From: a virus
Virus record (IMG/VR): IMGVR_UViG_3300009149_000012
Coordinates: 84,882-148,881 of that record
Length of the DNA stretch: 64,000 bases
Strand: one strand, 5' to 3'
Part shown: one piece after another, positions 8,994-17,425 of the stretch
Numbering within the stretch: position 1 is the stretch's first letter
Layout of the letters: each line of letters starts with the position of its first letter
Notes under the pieces: model-generated
The model's input: only the letters and a program-made list of their open reading frames with translations
The model's database searches: none
Told to the model about the DNA's origin: nothing
Position numbers and translations under genes: made by a program

Positions 8994-9004
8994 GTCCCCA
9001 TGTC

Positions 9005-9523
9005 CTACACCTTGTCGCCGGACGAAAGCAATTTTCCGATGTCCACAGGGTCTTTTTTCGCTCGGCCCGTGACCCAGTGCCAGATTCGGCGCCACCACGG
9101 TACCTGAAGCTCGATTTGCCCGATGACCCACAGAAGGTTGTAGGCATGAGGCATGTGCTCCTGCACCCACTCGATCGACGTGATGTCCTGCTTGAACTGC
9201 GAGACAATCTGTTCCTGTGAGACAATCGGCGTGAAATATGGGCAACGCTCTGCGTCAATCTGATCCTCGCAGATGGTGCCACCCCACACTTCTGGATCTT
9301 CGGAGCCGTAGAGGCATAGCCCAATCGTCTTGGTGGTGCCCTCAATCCGGTTATACATGGGGTTCGAACCACCATCGACCCCCTGCTTTTGGACGTCGAG
9401 GGGTTGGCGATGGTTGTATTTGCAGCGCTCCGGGAAACGGGCAGCCGCATCCTGGAAGCGACGGTTCAACTCCTCTTGGAACACTTCCCTGATTCGGTCC
9501 CGAACTTCATTCTCGCTTCGCAT
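9005..9523 (-). CDS. Cys-rich hypothetical protein next to primase
   Basis: 172 residues from ATG at 9523 with a strong AAGGGGG site; it overlaps the Rad50 C-half gene by 17 bases. A helical start (SENEVRDRIREVFQEELNRR) is followed by CKYNHRQPL, CLYG and CEDQIDAERCPYF, which look like four metal ligands (Zn or Fe-S). A Trp-rich hydrophobic stretch near the end (PWWRRIWHWV) could contact membrane or protein. No known family is recognised. The gene order suggests a partner of the zinc-less primase that follows. Confidence 0.65.
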   Translation of the reverse strand: MRSENEVRDRIREVFQEELNRRFQDAAARFPERCKYNHRQPLDVQKQGVDGGSNPMYNRIEGTTKTIGLCLYGSEDPEVWGGTICEDQIDAERCPYFTPIVSQEQIVSQFKQDITSIEWVQEHMPHAYNLLWVIGQIELQVPWWRRIWHWVTGRAKKDPVDIGKLLSSGDKV

Positions 9524-10208
9524 CTGACCCCCTTGCCAGCCGAATGGAGAGGTGTCTGGCGCCGTCCTCGACCACCTGAGAGCAATGGTAGGCTCTCTTG
9601 GCATAGGTGGCGTAGGAGCGTTGCTGCGTCACGAGAAGCACATCCAAAGCGCTGCGGTCGGCTAGCTTTCGCAAAAACTCAGCGGCGCCCTCGATATATT
9701 CCGGGGAGATGGCACCAAGCGTCTCGTCAAGAAACAGCATTGGAGCCCGACGAAGCCGTAGCAAAGTGAGGATTCGAAGAATCAGGGAGGCCACGCTTGA
9801 GGGACCACCCCCGAACGCTTCCAAGGGGTTGTCTCGGATCTCGACCCGATCCCCCTGTTGAACGACGAAAAACTCGATCGAAACCTTGTTGTACTTCGTC
9901 GAGACTTCTGCCTCGAAGCGTAGGTTCTGATCTGGGAAGATTGCCTGAAGCCCCTCAGTGACGATCGACTCGATGCTGCGCATGTGATCGACCACCAACT
10001 GATCCATGAGCGCACGGAAAAGCTCACCGACCTTGAGGAGGCGTGTCTGACGCTCTTCAAGGTCCGTGATCTCCTGCCTTTTGGCACCTAATTCCGTCGC
10101 TACGTGATCCCGAAGCGTGATGAGACGAGTCCGGTTGGCTGACAAACGCTCGACACGCCCGGATAGATCACTCAGAGGTAGGACGGCATGTACCGAGTCA
10201 GCACACAC
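9507..10208 (-). CDS. C-terminal half of a split Rad50/SbcC-like ATPase
   Basis: About 233 residues if it starts at GTG 10208, which overlaps the clamp gene by 37 bases; the start is uncertain. Residues about 18-80 form a coiled coil. A globular lobe then carries the ABC signature-like FGGGPSS (133-138), Walker B MLFLDE (157-162) and a D-loop (TLGAIS), ending with the switch region LLVTQQ. There is no Walker A. The matching half with Walker A and zinc hook is a separate gene at 13501-14565, four genes upstream. The two should assemble into one Rad50-type head that works with SbcD/Mre11 at 12537-13499. Confidence 0.8.
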   Translation of the reverse strand: MCADSVHAVLPLSDLSGRVERLSANRTRLITLRDHVATELGAKRQEITDLEERQTRLLKVGELFRALMDQLVVDHMRSIESIVTEGLQAIFPDQNLRFEAEVSTKYNKVSIEFFVVQQGDRVEIRDNPLEAFGGGPSSVASLILRILTLLRLRRAPMLFLDETLGAISPEYIEGAAEFLRKLADRSALDVLLVTQQRSYATYAKRAYHCSQVVEDGARHLSIRLARGSDAKRE

Positions 10209-11419
10209 TTGTGTACACCGTCCTTCGTGCTGTCGGCTTCGACCTTGCCTGCGTCGTCCAAGAGGTACTCATCGATGGTCCGGAACAGGGCGGTCTCGCG
10301 CCCATCCTTCGTCACCAAATACACCCGAAGCTCAACTTGGTGGCTGCGCATGCTGTCGACGAGCTTCATGAAGTGCTCGAAATGCACATTTGCAGCGAAA
10401 CCACCCACATGACCCCCGCCTTCGCCGACGTCGGTGTTGTGGTGAGTCAGTTCAACCGGAAGGTGGCTGGTACCCTTGCTGGAGCTTGCCGCCGCATGGA
10501 ACACGAGCGTCGATTTATCGAGATCGAACGTCACACGCATCTTGGTGGACTTGCCCAGGTACGGACGAACCAGGTTTAGACAGCCGAGAAGCGCTGCCCG
10601 GTCGACCATCAAAACGTACTGGTCGTACTTGCGGTGATAGTAGGTGAACTTCGGGAAAACCTCTGCCAGATGCGTCCAGCCAAGGAAGGCGCCCGTCTCG
10701 TCCTCCAAGAACGAATAGCCCTTCCCGATCCGGAGCTTGACAGTCTTGCCGCACTTACCGAGGAACGAGATGATGCTGGGCAAGTGCTCCGAAAACAGAG
10801 CCATGTGCTTGCCCTTGAAGATATCCGTCTTGAAGTAGAAGCTGCGGGTGCCGTCCGACGTCTGAAGGAAGCCGTCGCCCTTGGCGAAATCCTTCACGTT
10901 CTTGTCGAACATCTGAGCCGTGTTCCAGGTCGACACCTCACCCGTGTACTTGGCAAGGTACGGACGCGACCCCGACAGCGCCTCGACCAGGATGGCCGTG
11001 GGGAACTCCTGCACATCGGTCGCCGCAGCGTAGTCCTTGTCCCGGGTTGAGACCATCCGAGGATCGATCGTGGATGTCTCGGCGCTGCCATGGTCGCTGC
11101 TATGGGAGACCGTGTGGCCTTCCGCCTTCGCAACCACCTCGAAGCTCAAGATATCACCCGCATGCTGCAAGGACGCTGCGAGAGCCGCTGGGAAAGTGAA
11201 CGAACCTTCCCCGTCCTCTTTCTCCACATCCGACACCTTGAACGAGGCTCGTGCGACTCGCTGAACATCCGTGGAGTAGACTTCGCAAGTGTCGTCCTTG
11301 ACGTTGAACAGGTACGCAACCCCCTCCATGGAATCGCTACTCGTGATGGGGCTGGGTGTCACCACCCCCACCACAGCGGTCGCTGCCAACAGGTCGTTTT
11401 TGTGAACCTTGAACTTCAT
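10172..11419 (-). CDS. dnaN: DNA polymerase III beta sliding clamp
   Basis: 415 residues from ATG at 11419. The three-domain clamp pattern can be followed: N-terminal MKFKVHKNDLLAA, internal repeats containing LVEALSGSRPYLAKYTGE, and a C-terminus of VLTRYMPSYL that corresponds to the MPMRL-type end of bacterial clamps. It is longer than the usual 365-380 residues because of a charged insertion near 85-120 and a longer tail. It should tether the phage polymerase, and is loaded by DnaX, delta and delta-prime from this window. It lies between the two halves of the split Rad50, so recombination and replication proteins share a transcript. Confidence 0.85.
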   Translation of the reverse strand: MKFKVHKNDLLAATAVVGVVTPSPITSSDSMEGVAYLFNVKDDTCEVYSTDVQRVARASFKVSDVEKEDGEGSFTFPAALAASLQHAGDILSFEVVAKAEGHTVSHSSDHGSAETSTIDPRMVSTRDKDYAAATDVQEFPTAILVEALSGSRPYLAKYTGEVSTWNTAQMFDKNVKDFAKGDGFLQTSDGTRSFYFKTDIFKGKHMALFSEHLPSIISFLGKCGKTVKLRIGKGYSFLEDETGAFLGWTHLAEVFPKFTYYHRKYDQYVLMVDRAALLGCLNLVRPYLGKSTKMRVTFDLDKSTLVFHAAASSSKGTSHLPVELTHHNTDVGEGGGHVGGFAANVHFEHFMKLVDSMRSHQVELRVYLVTKDGRETALFRTIDEYLLDDAGKVEADSTKDGVHKCVLTRYMPSYL

Positions 11420-11427
11420 CTAAATCC

Positions 11428-11727
11428 TCATTTGTCCGCTGATTCGTACGCTGCCAACGATTTCTCAACCGCCTCAAGCTCCGTTTCAAATTTGGTTAGC
11501 TCTGCAATGAGAGCCCCCTTCGCCTTCTCGACTTCCGCTGGGAGATTGGTAGGATCGTACCCAGCTTCCTTGACTTCCTTGACTAGCTGCGCCAGCGCCC
11601 CCTTCTTTTCGTCGAGTTTGCGCTGAAACTTGCCCTTGCGGTCTCGGACGTTTCGATGCCGCACGATCAAGCCTTGGATCTTCTCGCGCAACTGTTCCGG
11701 AGTCATGCTGTCACATGGAGATGTCAT
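11428..11727 (-). CDS. Small coiled-coil protein
   Basis: 99 residues from ATG at 11727, which has a GAGGTG site and overlaps the nuclease gene by 17 bases. Almost the whole chain is predicted helical with heptad-like spacing (VRDRKGKFQRKLDEKKGAL, KGALIAELTKFETELEAVEK). No enzyme motif. Position between nuclease and clamp genes suggests an accessory factor for one of them. The GGTGTA motif found before many genes here overlaps its start (GGTGTAGATG). Confidence 0.65.
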   Translation of the reverse strand: MTSPCDSMTPEQLREKIQGLIVRHRNVRDRKGKFQRKLDEKKGALAQLVKEVKEAGYDPTNLPAEVEKAKGALIAELTKFETELEAVEKSLAAYESADK

Positions 11728-12535
11728 CTACACCACCTCTAGTCTTGGAACAGTTCCCCTCGTACTCGCAGAACCTACACGAGTCGCCGACCTTTGGCCT
11801 GAAGAAATGCTCGGCTGATTCCTCATCGATCGCCGCCTGTATTCCGTCTAAAGCGGACACAATATCGGACTGAAGCTTGTCGAGATCTTCTGGATTGAAG
11901 TCGACCCAATCGATGCTTTCGTTCGGCTCGAACCGCCAATAGAGAAACCCTGCCTTGTCGGCGGTCTCGTCATGCAGGCGGAAAAGCATGGCATACCAGA
12001 AGATCTGCATGGGGTCGATGTATTTGTGCCGCCACTTCGATCCCTTGCCATCGATGATCACAAGATCTGAGAACGGCGCGACCCGGTGGAAAATGAAGTC
12101 GGCGCGACCCCCGATCTGGTGCGGACCAACCCGCTTGTCCAGCTTCACCTCAGCGTCGGCTCGTGGACCGAGCAACTTGTGCTGTTTGACAGAACGAAGG
12201 CCACGAGGAATCGCTTCCCGCACGTCAACGAGCAACTCCTCTCGGCTGTCATAGTTCGCCCGCTTCTCATCCCAGTCGATCTTGTCACCCTTTTTCAAGC
12301 GGTTCTTGATCTCCCGGTCCGTGTAGGGCTCGACCATCGTCAGAAGCCGCTGCCGGGCATCTGGACGCCGCCAGATCTTTTTCGTGTAGAAATCTTCGAA
12401 GATCTCCCCCACGATGGACCCGTACAGGGCGTTGACGGCGTTGTCGGCTGGTATCTTGGTCTTGTTCACATACCGATGCCAGTACGCCTCACGGCACATG
12501 AGAAAAAGCTTGAAGCCCGAGTAGGAGATGTACAA
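11711..12535 (-). CDS. Cas4/RecB-like PD-(D/E)XK nuclease with Fe-S cysteines
   Basis: 274 residues from TTG at 12535, chosen because a GAGGG site lies 5 bases upstream and the frame above it only overlaps SbcD. It matches the Cas4/AddB-type PDDEXK family: YSGFKLFLMCREAYW with the first Cys (about 14), GGRADFIF (Asp about 146), IIDGKGSK (Asp 162, Lys 164), a QxxxY helix (DPMQIFWYA), and CRFCEYEGNC at the end (Cys 253, 256, 262). The four cysteines should bind a 4Fe-4S cluster. It probably resects DNA ends together with SbcD/Rad50 for recombination-dependent replication. No Cas1 or CRISPR array is present. Confidence 0.8.
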   Translation of the reverse strand: MYISYSGFKLFLMCREAYWHRYVNKTKIPADNAVNALYGSIVGEIFEDFYTKKIWRRPDARQRLLTMVEPYTDREIKNRLKKGDKIDWDEKRANYDSREELLVDVREAIPRGLRSVKQHKLLGPRADAEVKLDKRVGPHQIGGRADFIFHRVAPFSDLVIIDGKGSKWRHKYIDPMQIFWYAMLFRLHDETADKAGFLYWRFEPNESIDWVDFNPEDLDKLQSDIVSALDGIQAAIDEESAEHFFRPKVGDSCRFCEYEGNCSKTRGGVDDISM

Positions 12536-12536
12536 C

Positions 12537-13499
12537 TTAGCCCTCGCGCGCCTTTTCCAGATAGTCCAACGCCAAGCTGCGCACGTCGTCTGCGAAGTCC
12601 AGCGCCCGCACATTATCTGCAATCGCTCGTGAAGGGTCAAGCACCGTGTCGTTCTGTAAGCGCAACACGAATTGGTCGATGTTGTCTTGCTCTTGCTCTC
12701 GGCGTTGTTTGGCTTCGATATCGAACACTTCCGTGGCAGGCGCCACTGCAAGTGAGAAAGGCTCCATCCCCAAACCATGTTCGTCGATTCGGATGATCGC
12801 AACCTTGGGGATTCGATCGAGGTTGTCTTTGATGAGAGCCCCCCGGCTGATCGCACCCAAGTTCACGAAGTGCTTACCGTCGATGATCGTGATGCCCTGA
12901 TCCTTGTGCCAGTGACCAAAGAGCCAGCAATCAGGACCGTTCTCGCTCACCATGTCGCCGTAGCGGAAAACAGTCTCGTTGAACAAGTCATCGACGTGGG
13001 AGGGTGGGTTCTCTGCCGCCAGGGCATGCACAACAGCAATCAGGATCTCGTCACCAGTCTTTTGGATGGCGAGAAGGTCTTCCAGCTTGAGCGACGTGCT
13101 GTACGGCACCCCCACCACCCGCACGACGCGCTCGCCGGGAAAGGTCACCTCCCCCAACCGTTTGAACACCCCTGAGGCGTACAGGACCCCCAAGGGCTGC
13201 CGTTCCAAGGTCTCCAGGTTGCTGTAGGCGATGTCGTGGTTGCCCGGCACCGCCCACACTGGGCATGGATACGCTGCGTGGATCTCGGCGGTCTTTGCTA
13301 CGAGCGCATGACTGTTGCGGCTCGCTGCCTTGGTGTGGAAGAAATCGCCACCGTCGAGCACCGCAATCGCCTTTTCATCCCGGGCGAGCTTGCCGATCTG
13401 CTCAAGATTGCTCCAAATCTCCCCGGGATAGTCCCCCTTCCATGAGGCGGGGTTCCGGTCGCACGCATGCACGTCGGTTCGAAAGATGATGTTGGCCAT
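12537..13499 (-). CDS. sbcD: SbcD/Mre11-like double-strand-break nuclease
   Basis: 320 residues from ATG at 13499. The calcineurin-like phosphoesterase motifs are in order: RTDVHACD (about 7-14), DGGDFFH, PGNHD, VVHAL and GHWHKDQ, giving the two-metal site. The C-terminal part (after about 245) is a charged helical extension that would bind the Rad50 coiled coil. It lies directly between the Rad50 N-half gene (1 base gap) and the Cas4-like nuclease, so Mre11/Rad50 end processing is encoded as one unit. Phage homologues such as T4 gp47 start recombination-dependent replication. Confidence 0.88.
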   Translation of the reverse strand: MANIIFRTDVHACDRNPASWKGDYPGEIWSNLEQIGKLARDEKAIAVLDGGDFFHTKAASRNSHALVAKTAEIHAAYPCPVWAVPGNHDIAYSNLETLERQPLGVLYASGVFKRLGEVTFPGERVVRVVGVPYSTSLKLEDLLAIQKTGDEILIAVVHALAAENPPSHVDDLFNETVFRYGDMVSENGPDCWLFGHWHKDQGITIIDGKHFVNLGAISRGALIKDNLDRIPKVAIIRIDEHGLGMEPFSLAVAPATEVFDIEAKQRREQEQDNIDQFVLRLQNDTVLDPSRAIADNVRALDFADDVRSLALDYLEKAREG

Positions 13500-13500
13500 G

Positions 13501-14565
13501 CTACTCCAGCGGTTTCATACACGTCGGGCAGTAGCCAAGTGCGTCAAGCTCGGCCTGAGCTTCCAATTCCTGACGCTCCCCTTCTTCAAAGTCCGTCTGT
13601 GCCGTCGACACCTCTGAGTCTAACGCACTGTGCCGTCGATGTAACGCACGAACCTTTTCGAAGTCTTTGAGCGCATTGAGTAGCGCTTGGGGTTCCGGGG
13701 GCTCACCGATGGGAGGCCGAGATTTGAAGAACCGTTTGAACCGTCGAAGGGTACCAAGCCGAACGGCGATCCAATCGAACGTCTCCCAGAGCCCTTCCAA
13801 CCGGGCGATGTCCGGGATCACGATGTCACCGAGCCCCTCAAGATAGCGCAAATCCAGCGCCTTGTCCTTGATCTGGCTCGTGTACTGCTGAAGAACAGAC
13901 AAGCTCCCCTGCAAACCCTGAAGCCCTTCTAGGCGCTTCTGGACGTCATCCACGGGCCTGGCGGCATCGTCCAAGCCTTCGTATGTGTCGAGCCCCTCTT
14001 GGAGCCCCTGGACGTCCTTGCGGCGCACCTTGAGCGTCGCCCTTGCGTCTCGAAGATCCTTGTCGGCCAACCGGCTCGCCACGTTGATCTGATCGAGCCG
14101 GGCCACGTCGGACAGGGTGTCCGCTACCGCTGGACCTGAGGCGTCGAGAAGGAAGATTGGCCGGAACTGATCGGCGACTTGTAGGAGAACTTGCTTGTCT
14201 GAGACACGTAAAGGAAGGAAGTCAGGCGAAAGGAAGGAAGGGGTGCCTCGTTCGACCTTGTCGTAAGTCGTTCCGTTGACGATGTAGCGATTGACCGCAT
14301 CGCCCTTTTCCCACAGAAGATCCAGCCCAGGCGCTTTGATGTGAACGGAAGCAAAGCACTTGCACTTCTTTTGGCCTACGAGCCGGGCACACGTCGCGCC
14401 ATGACGCACGAAGTTGTTGCCCGCCCGACCTGTCAGGGCTGACTTGACCGCACGAATGACGGCTGTTTTGCCAATGTTACTTCGTCCAACGAGCGTGGTG
14501 AACCCGTTGATTGGGAGCACCACATGCTCGATGGATTGGAAGTTACTGATTTCGACTTCAATCAT
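13501..14565 (-). CDS. N-terminal half of a split Rad50/SbcC-like ATPase with zinc hook
   Basis: 354 residues from ATG at 14565, overlapping the recA end by 8 bases. Walker A is GRSNIGKT (27-34) after the usual MIEVEISNFQSIE start. Residues about 160-345 form a coiled coil. The chain stops five residues after CPTC (346-349), the CxxC zinc hook that in normal Rad50 lies at the coiled-coil apex. Signature and Walker B motifs are missing here and are found in the gene at 9507-10208. The break therefore falls exactly at the hook, which makes a natural two-chain Rad50. Confidence 0.85.
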   Translation of the reverse strand: MIEVEISNFQSIEHVVLPINGFTTLVGRSNIGKTAVIRAVKSALTGRAGNNFVRHGATCARLVGQKKCKCFASVHIKAPGLDLLWEKGDAVNRYIVNGTTYDKVERGTPSFLSPDFLPLRVSDKQVLLQVADQFRPIFLLDASGPAVADTLSDVARLDQINVASRLADKDLRDARATLKVRRKDVQGLQEGLDTYEGLDDAARPVDDVQKRLEGLQGLQGSLSVLQQYTSQIKDKALDLRYLEGLGDIVIPDIARLEGLWETFDWIAVRLGTLRRFKRFFKSRPPIGEPPEPQALLNALKDFEKVRALHRRHSALDSEVSTAQTDFEEGERQELEAQAELDALGYCPTCMKPLE

Positions 14566-15805
14566 CGCCTTCGGGGTTGTCGACTTCCTCCTCCATGTCC
14601 TCTACACCGCACTGCTCCATCATTTGGTCATCGTCGAACACGCCGACTTCCGAAAGGATTTGGTCGGTCTCCGAAAGATCCGTGATGGGCTGCGGGGCCG
14701 TAGCGAGGATGGCAGCTTCCAAATCACTCTGAACCTGCTTGAACAGGGCGGGGTCCTCCATGAGAAGCTTGCGGAGTTGCTCACGGCCACGGACCTTCAC
14801 TTCGCCGATGGTGTAGTTGCCGCCGCCACCCGCCTGGATCACCTTGTGGGCCGAAGCCGCTTCGATCACCGACAGGTAGTTGTCCACCCCGTAGCCGTAC
14901 CGAATGAAGATGTGACCGCCCTGTCCCTGGTTGGCGTCGACCTTGGTCTTGACGATCTTCGCCTCGACCACGTTGCCGAACGGAAGGGAAACCTTCTTTT
15001 TCGTGACTGGGTCAATCCGTTCGACCTTCTCGGAGCGGACTCGCACGAGGCGCGTCCGACCATAGGCATAGAACTTGAGCGCCTTACCACCGGCCGAATC
15101 GCTCTGAGGCCCCTTGGCGCCGCCGCCCGTGTTGATCTTGGCTCGTTCCTGGTTGATGAACACGATCGCCGTTCCCGGGTGATCCGGGTAGTTCTTCGGC
15201 GGTTCGCTGAGCCAGTGAACCATCTTGGGAAGAACCTCGGACAGCTTGGATGCCCGAGCACCGACCTTGGCCGGGTCGTCGAGCTTCTTTTGCATTTCGG
15301 CCAGAGGCACCATGGCGGCAACCGAGTCAGCCACGACCAGGTCAATACCGGCTCGCATGCCGATAACCGCCATCTTGAAGCCCTCTTCCATGCTTTGGGG
15401 GGCGTAGTACAGAAGCTTGCTGGGATCGAAGCTCACGCCCACTTGCTTGGCGTACGCATGATGCAGGGCGTGCTCCCAGTCGAGGAACATGGCGACCCCT
15501 CCCGCTTGCTGACATGCGGCGATGGCAGCAAGCGTGAGGGTCGTCTTGCCGCTGGATTCAGGGCCGTACACCTCCCAAATCCGTTTGCGTGGGAAGCCGG
15601 GGCACAGCGGCGTGCCGGTTTCCGTCTTGGAACCTCCGATGAGGAAGTCAACGATCAAACTCCCCGTCGACACGTGTGGCAACGTATCGTACGAAGGGGT
15701 GAGGGGATCTTCTCCCGTCGCCTTCCGGATCAAGCTCATCGTCATATCGGCGATGATGGCTGACTCGGAGGTTGGTTTCGGTTCAGCCTTTTTACGTGGG
15801 GCCAT
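14558..15805 (-). CDS. recA: RecA recombinase
   Basis: 415 residues from ATG at 15805. RecA core motifs are clear: Walker A GPESSGKT (81-88), FLDWEHALH, a Walker B-like DLVVADSVAAMVP, and FINQERAKI with the following L2-like loop (TGGGAKGPQSDSAGGKALKF). The acidic C-terminal tail is like that of bacterial RecA. It is longer than E. coli RecA (353). It catalyses strand exchange, and is encoded with SSB, RuvC, Mre11/Rad50 and a resection nuclease in one transcription unit, so the phage carries a full recombination-repair set. Confidence 0.95.
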   Translation of the reverse strand: MAPRKKAEPKPTSESAIIADMTMSLIRKATGEDPLTPSYDTLPHVSTGSLIVDFLIGGSKTETGTPLCPGFPRKRIWEVYGPESSGKTTLTLAAIAACQQAGGVAMFLDWEHALHHAYAKQVGVSFDPSKLLYYAPQSMEEGFKMAVIGMRAGIDLVVADSVAAMVPLAEMQKKLDDPAKVGARASKLSEVLPKMVHWLSEPPKNYPDHPGTAIVFINQERAKINTGGGAKGPQSDSAGGKALKFYAYGRTRLVRVRSEKVERIDPVTKKKVSLPFGNVVEAKIVKTKVDANQGQGGHIFIRYGYGVDNYLSVIEAASAHKVIQAGGGGNYTIGEVKVRGREQLRKLLMEDPALFKQVQSDLEAAILATAPQPITDLSETDQILSEVGVFDDDQMMEQCGVEDMEEEVDNPEGDD

Positions 15806-15807
15806 GA

Positions 15808-16452
15808 CTACTCCATTAGAGAGAATTGGAAAAAGCGGTCATTTTCCCGATACATCGTTCCTTTTCGGGTGGTCATCCCCGCACGCTTACCTCTCGTGTA
15901 GGTGTGCGTTCGGGTGAAGGTGTGCGTTTCAGCCGGGGACAAGTCCTCGACCGAAAGGCATCCCTTCTGAAGCAACCAGAACCGGGCGGCGAACCGAGCA
16001 ATGTGGTACGCATCCGCCATGTTGTGGTTGAAGGGCCCCGTGATTCCGGTGTCGGCCTTGGCTGCGTCCACCATGTCGGCCTTGGTCATTTTGCCCTTGA
16101 TGACTGAAGGATCAACCTTCGTGAGGGCTTTGACTGTGACCGGATCGAAGTAAACTACATCCTTGCGCCGAGAGTAGATCGCCTCGTTGGTGTACAAGAA
16201 CAACCCGTAGAGCCCCTCAGACCACAACTCCCCGAAAGGGGGCGACTCGACACCCACGGCCTCGATCGCCGGGTAGGTATCGAGAAGCTCACCCACCTTT
16301 TCCCGCATGAACATGTACCGGGAAACGAAGATCTGCTTGGCGTTCGTCTTGAACATCCCACGTTCGACGACGCGTAGCGGTCCGGAGGCATCCGAGTCGT
16401 GAATACACCACCCGAAGCCCCGCAGAGACGGATCGAGCCCCAAGCAGATCAT
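15808..16452 (-). CDS. RuvC-like Holliday junction resolvase
   Basis: 214 residues from ATG at 16452. The RNase H-fold catalytic acids are in place: Asp7 in CLGLDPSLRGFGW, Glu69 in VGVESPPFG, and Asp147 in NHNMADAYHIA. The tail after about 165 (Thr/Arg-rich, THTYTRGKRAG) is an extension not in bacterial RuvC. It starts 4 bases after the SSB gene stops and ends 3 bases before recA. It would cut four-way junctions made by RecA or stalled forks before packaging. Confidence 0.85.
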   Translation of the reverse strand: MICLGLDPSLRGFGWCIHDSDASGPLRVVERGMFKTNAKQIFVSRYMFMREKVGELLDTYPAIEAVGVESPPFGELWSEGLYGLFLYTNEAIYSRRKDVVYFDPVTVKALTKVDPSVIKGKMTKADMVDAAKADTGITGPFNHNMADAYHIARFAARFWLLQKGCLSVEDLSPAETHTFTRTHTYTRGKRAGMTTRKGTMYRENDRFFQFSLME

Positions 16453-16455
16453 GGG

Positions 16456-17310
16456 CTAGACGTTTTCGAGGATACTGTCGAAGTCGTCGCTGCCCACGTT
16501 GCCAGGTCCGTCCATGCCGAGCTTCGCCCGAAGATCCGGCGTCGACATCTCACGGAAGGGAACGATCTTCTCGTACAGTGGGAAAGCCTTCTCCAAGACC
16601 TTCGCCTTGAACGAGTCGCTGCGTGTCCACAGAGCCGGGCCGGCGCCGCTCACGTCAACGTTCTTGAATTCCTCGTTCTTGCACTCCAACAGCAAGTCCT
16701 GCGAGGCGAGGCTCACCTTGTTCTCACGCAGGCTCTTGGCAGTCTTCCAGATGCCTTCGTAGATCTTGGAACCGAAACGCCAAGGGATGACGTCCCACTT
16801 CTTGGCGAGCAGATCAGGGTCGACGGTGCCGTCCTTGTCGGTCGGGTAGATGAGCAACACGGTCGTGAAGAACTTGCGCGACTCTGGGAGTTTCTTCCAG
16901 ACTTCGTCCGCTTCCGGTCCGTCGAGGCCAAGCCGGCTGATCACGTATCCGAGCCCGTCCTGGTAGTGCGCGATCAGCTTCTTGAACTGAACGGTACCAG
17001 TGTTGAGCTTCTGGATCTCGGTCATAGCATCCACGCCGACACCCAACTTCTCGGAGTAGGCTGCCATCGCCTTCGACCCGATGTCGCGCATCTCGTCCTG
17101 CGTCAACTCCCGTCCTTCCTTTTTGGCTTTCTTGACGGCCAAGCGGACAGCCGTCACGTGCACTGGGTGGAAGTACACCAGCGCCACACGGTCGATCTGC
17201 CCCTTGCGTGGGCTGTACCAGTCGGGACGGGCGTTTGAGACGCCTTCCTTGCGGTCGTCATCATCCAAGCCGATGTCGTCGAGAAAGTCGTTGTAATCGA
17301 AGTCAGGCAT
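16456..17310 (-). CDS. gp32-like single-stranded DNA-binding protein
   Basis: 284 residues from ATG at 17310, which has an AAAGGA site. The core resembles T4 gp32: a strand FFTTVLLIYP followed by KKWDVIPWRFGSKIYEGI, corresponding to the gp32 VFKYRFGKKIW segment, then a strand-rich region. The N-terminus is acidic (DFLDDIGLDDDD) and the C-terminus ends DSDDFDSILENV-like, an acidic tail typical of SSBs that recruit partners. It would coat ssDNA at phage forks and during RecA exchange. Assignment is by pattern only; no zinc-binding Cys set is evident, unlike T4 gp32. Confidence 0.6.
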   Translation of the reverse strand: MPDFDYNDFLDDIGLDDDDRKEGVSNARPDWYSPRKGQIDRVALVYFHPVHVTAVRLAVKKAKKEGRELTQDEMRDIGSKAMAAYSEKLGVGVDAMTEIQKLNTGTVQFKKLIAHYQDGLGYVISRLGLDGPEADEVWKKLPESRKFFTTVLLIYPTDKDGTVDPDLLAKKWDVIPWRFGSKIYEGIWKTAKSLRENKVSLASQDLLLECKNEEFKNVDVSGAGPALWTRSDSFKAKVLEKAFPLYEKIVPFREMSTPDLRAKLGMDGPGNVGSDDFDSILENV

Positions 17311-17425
17311 TGTGCGATCCTTTCGCAGTAGGGTTGCCCAAGGTCCACAAATGCTAAGCGGGTAAACCTCGGACAAGCATCCGGTTTCTTCTACACCAAT
17401 AGTTTGGGGATTCTGGTAGAAATCG
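17311..17425 (-). promoter_or_regulatory. Leader of the SSB/recombination genes with GGTGTAGA motif
   Basis: A 115-base gap between the coiled-coil gene and the SSB gene holds GGTGTA at 17392-17397 (minus strand). It lies about 80 bases upstream of the SSB ATG, longer than the usual 9-21 bases, so it may start a transcript with a real leader. No terminator hairpin is seen. Confidence 0.4.

Noticed and set aside
11711-12535. Cas4-like nuclease as evidence of a CRISPR system
   Set aside because: No Cas1, Cas2 or other cas gene and no repeat array is in the window; the nuclease sits in a recombination operon.
14414-15763. 449-codon plus-strand open frame opposite recA
   Set aside because: Antisense to an unmistakable RecA; the frame is open because of GC-biased third positions.
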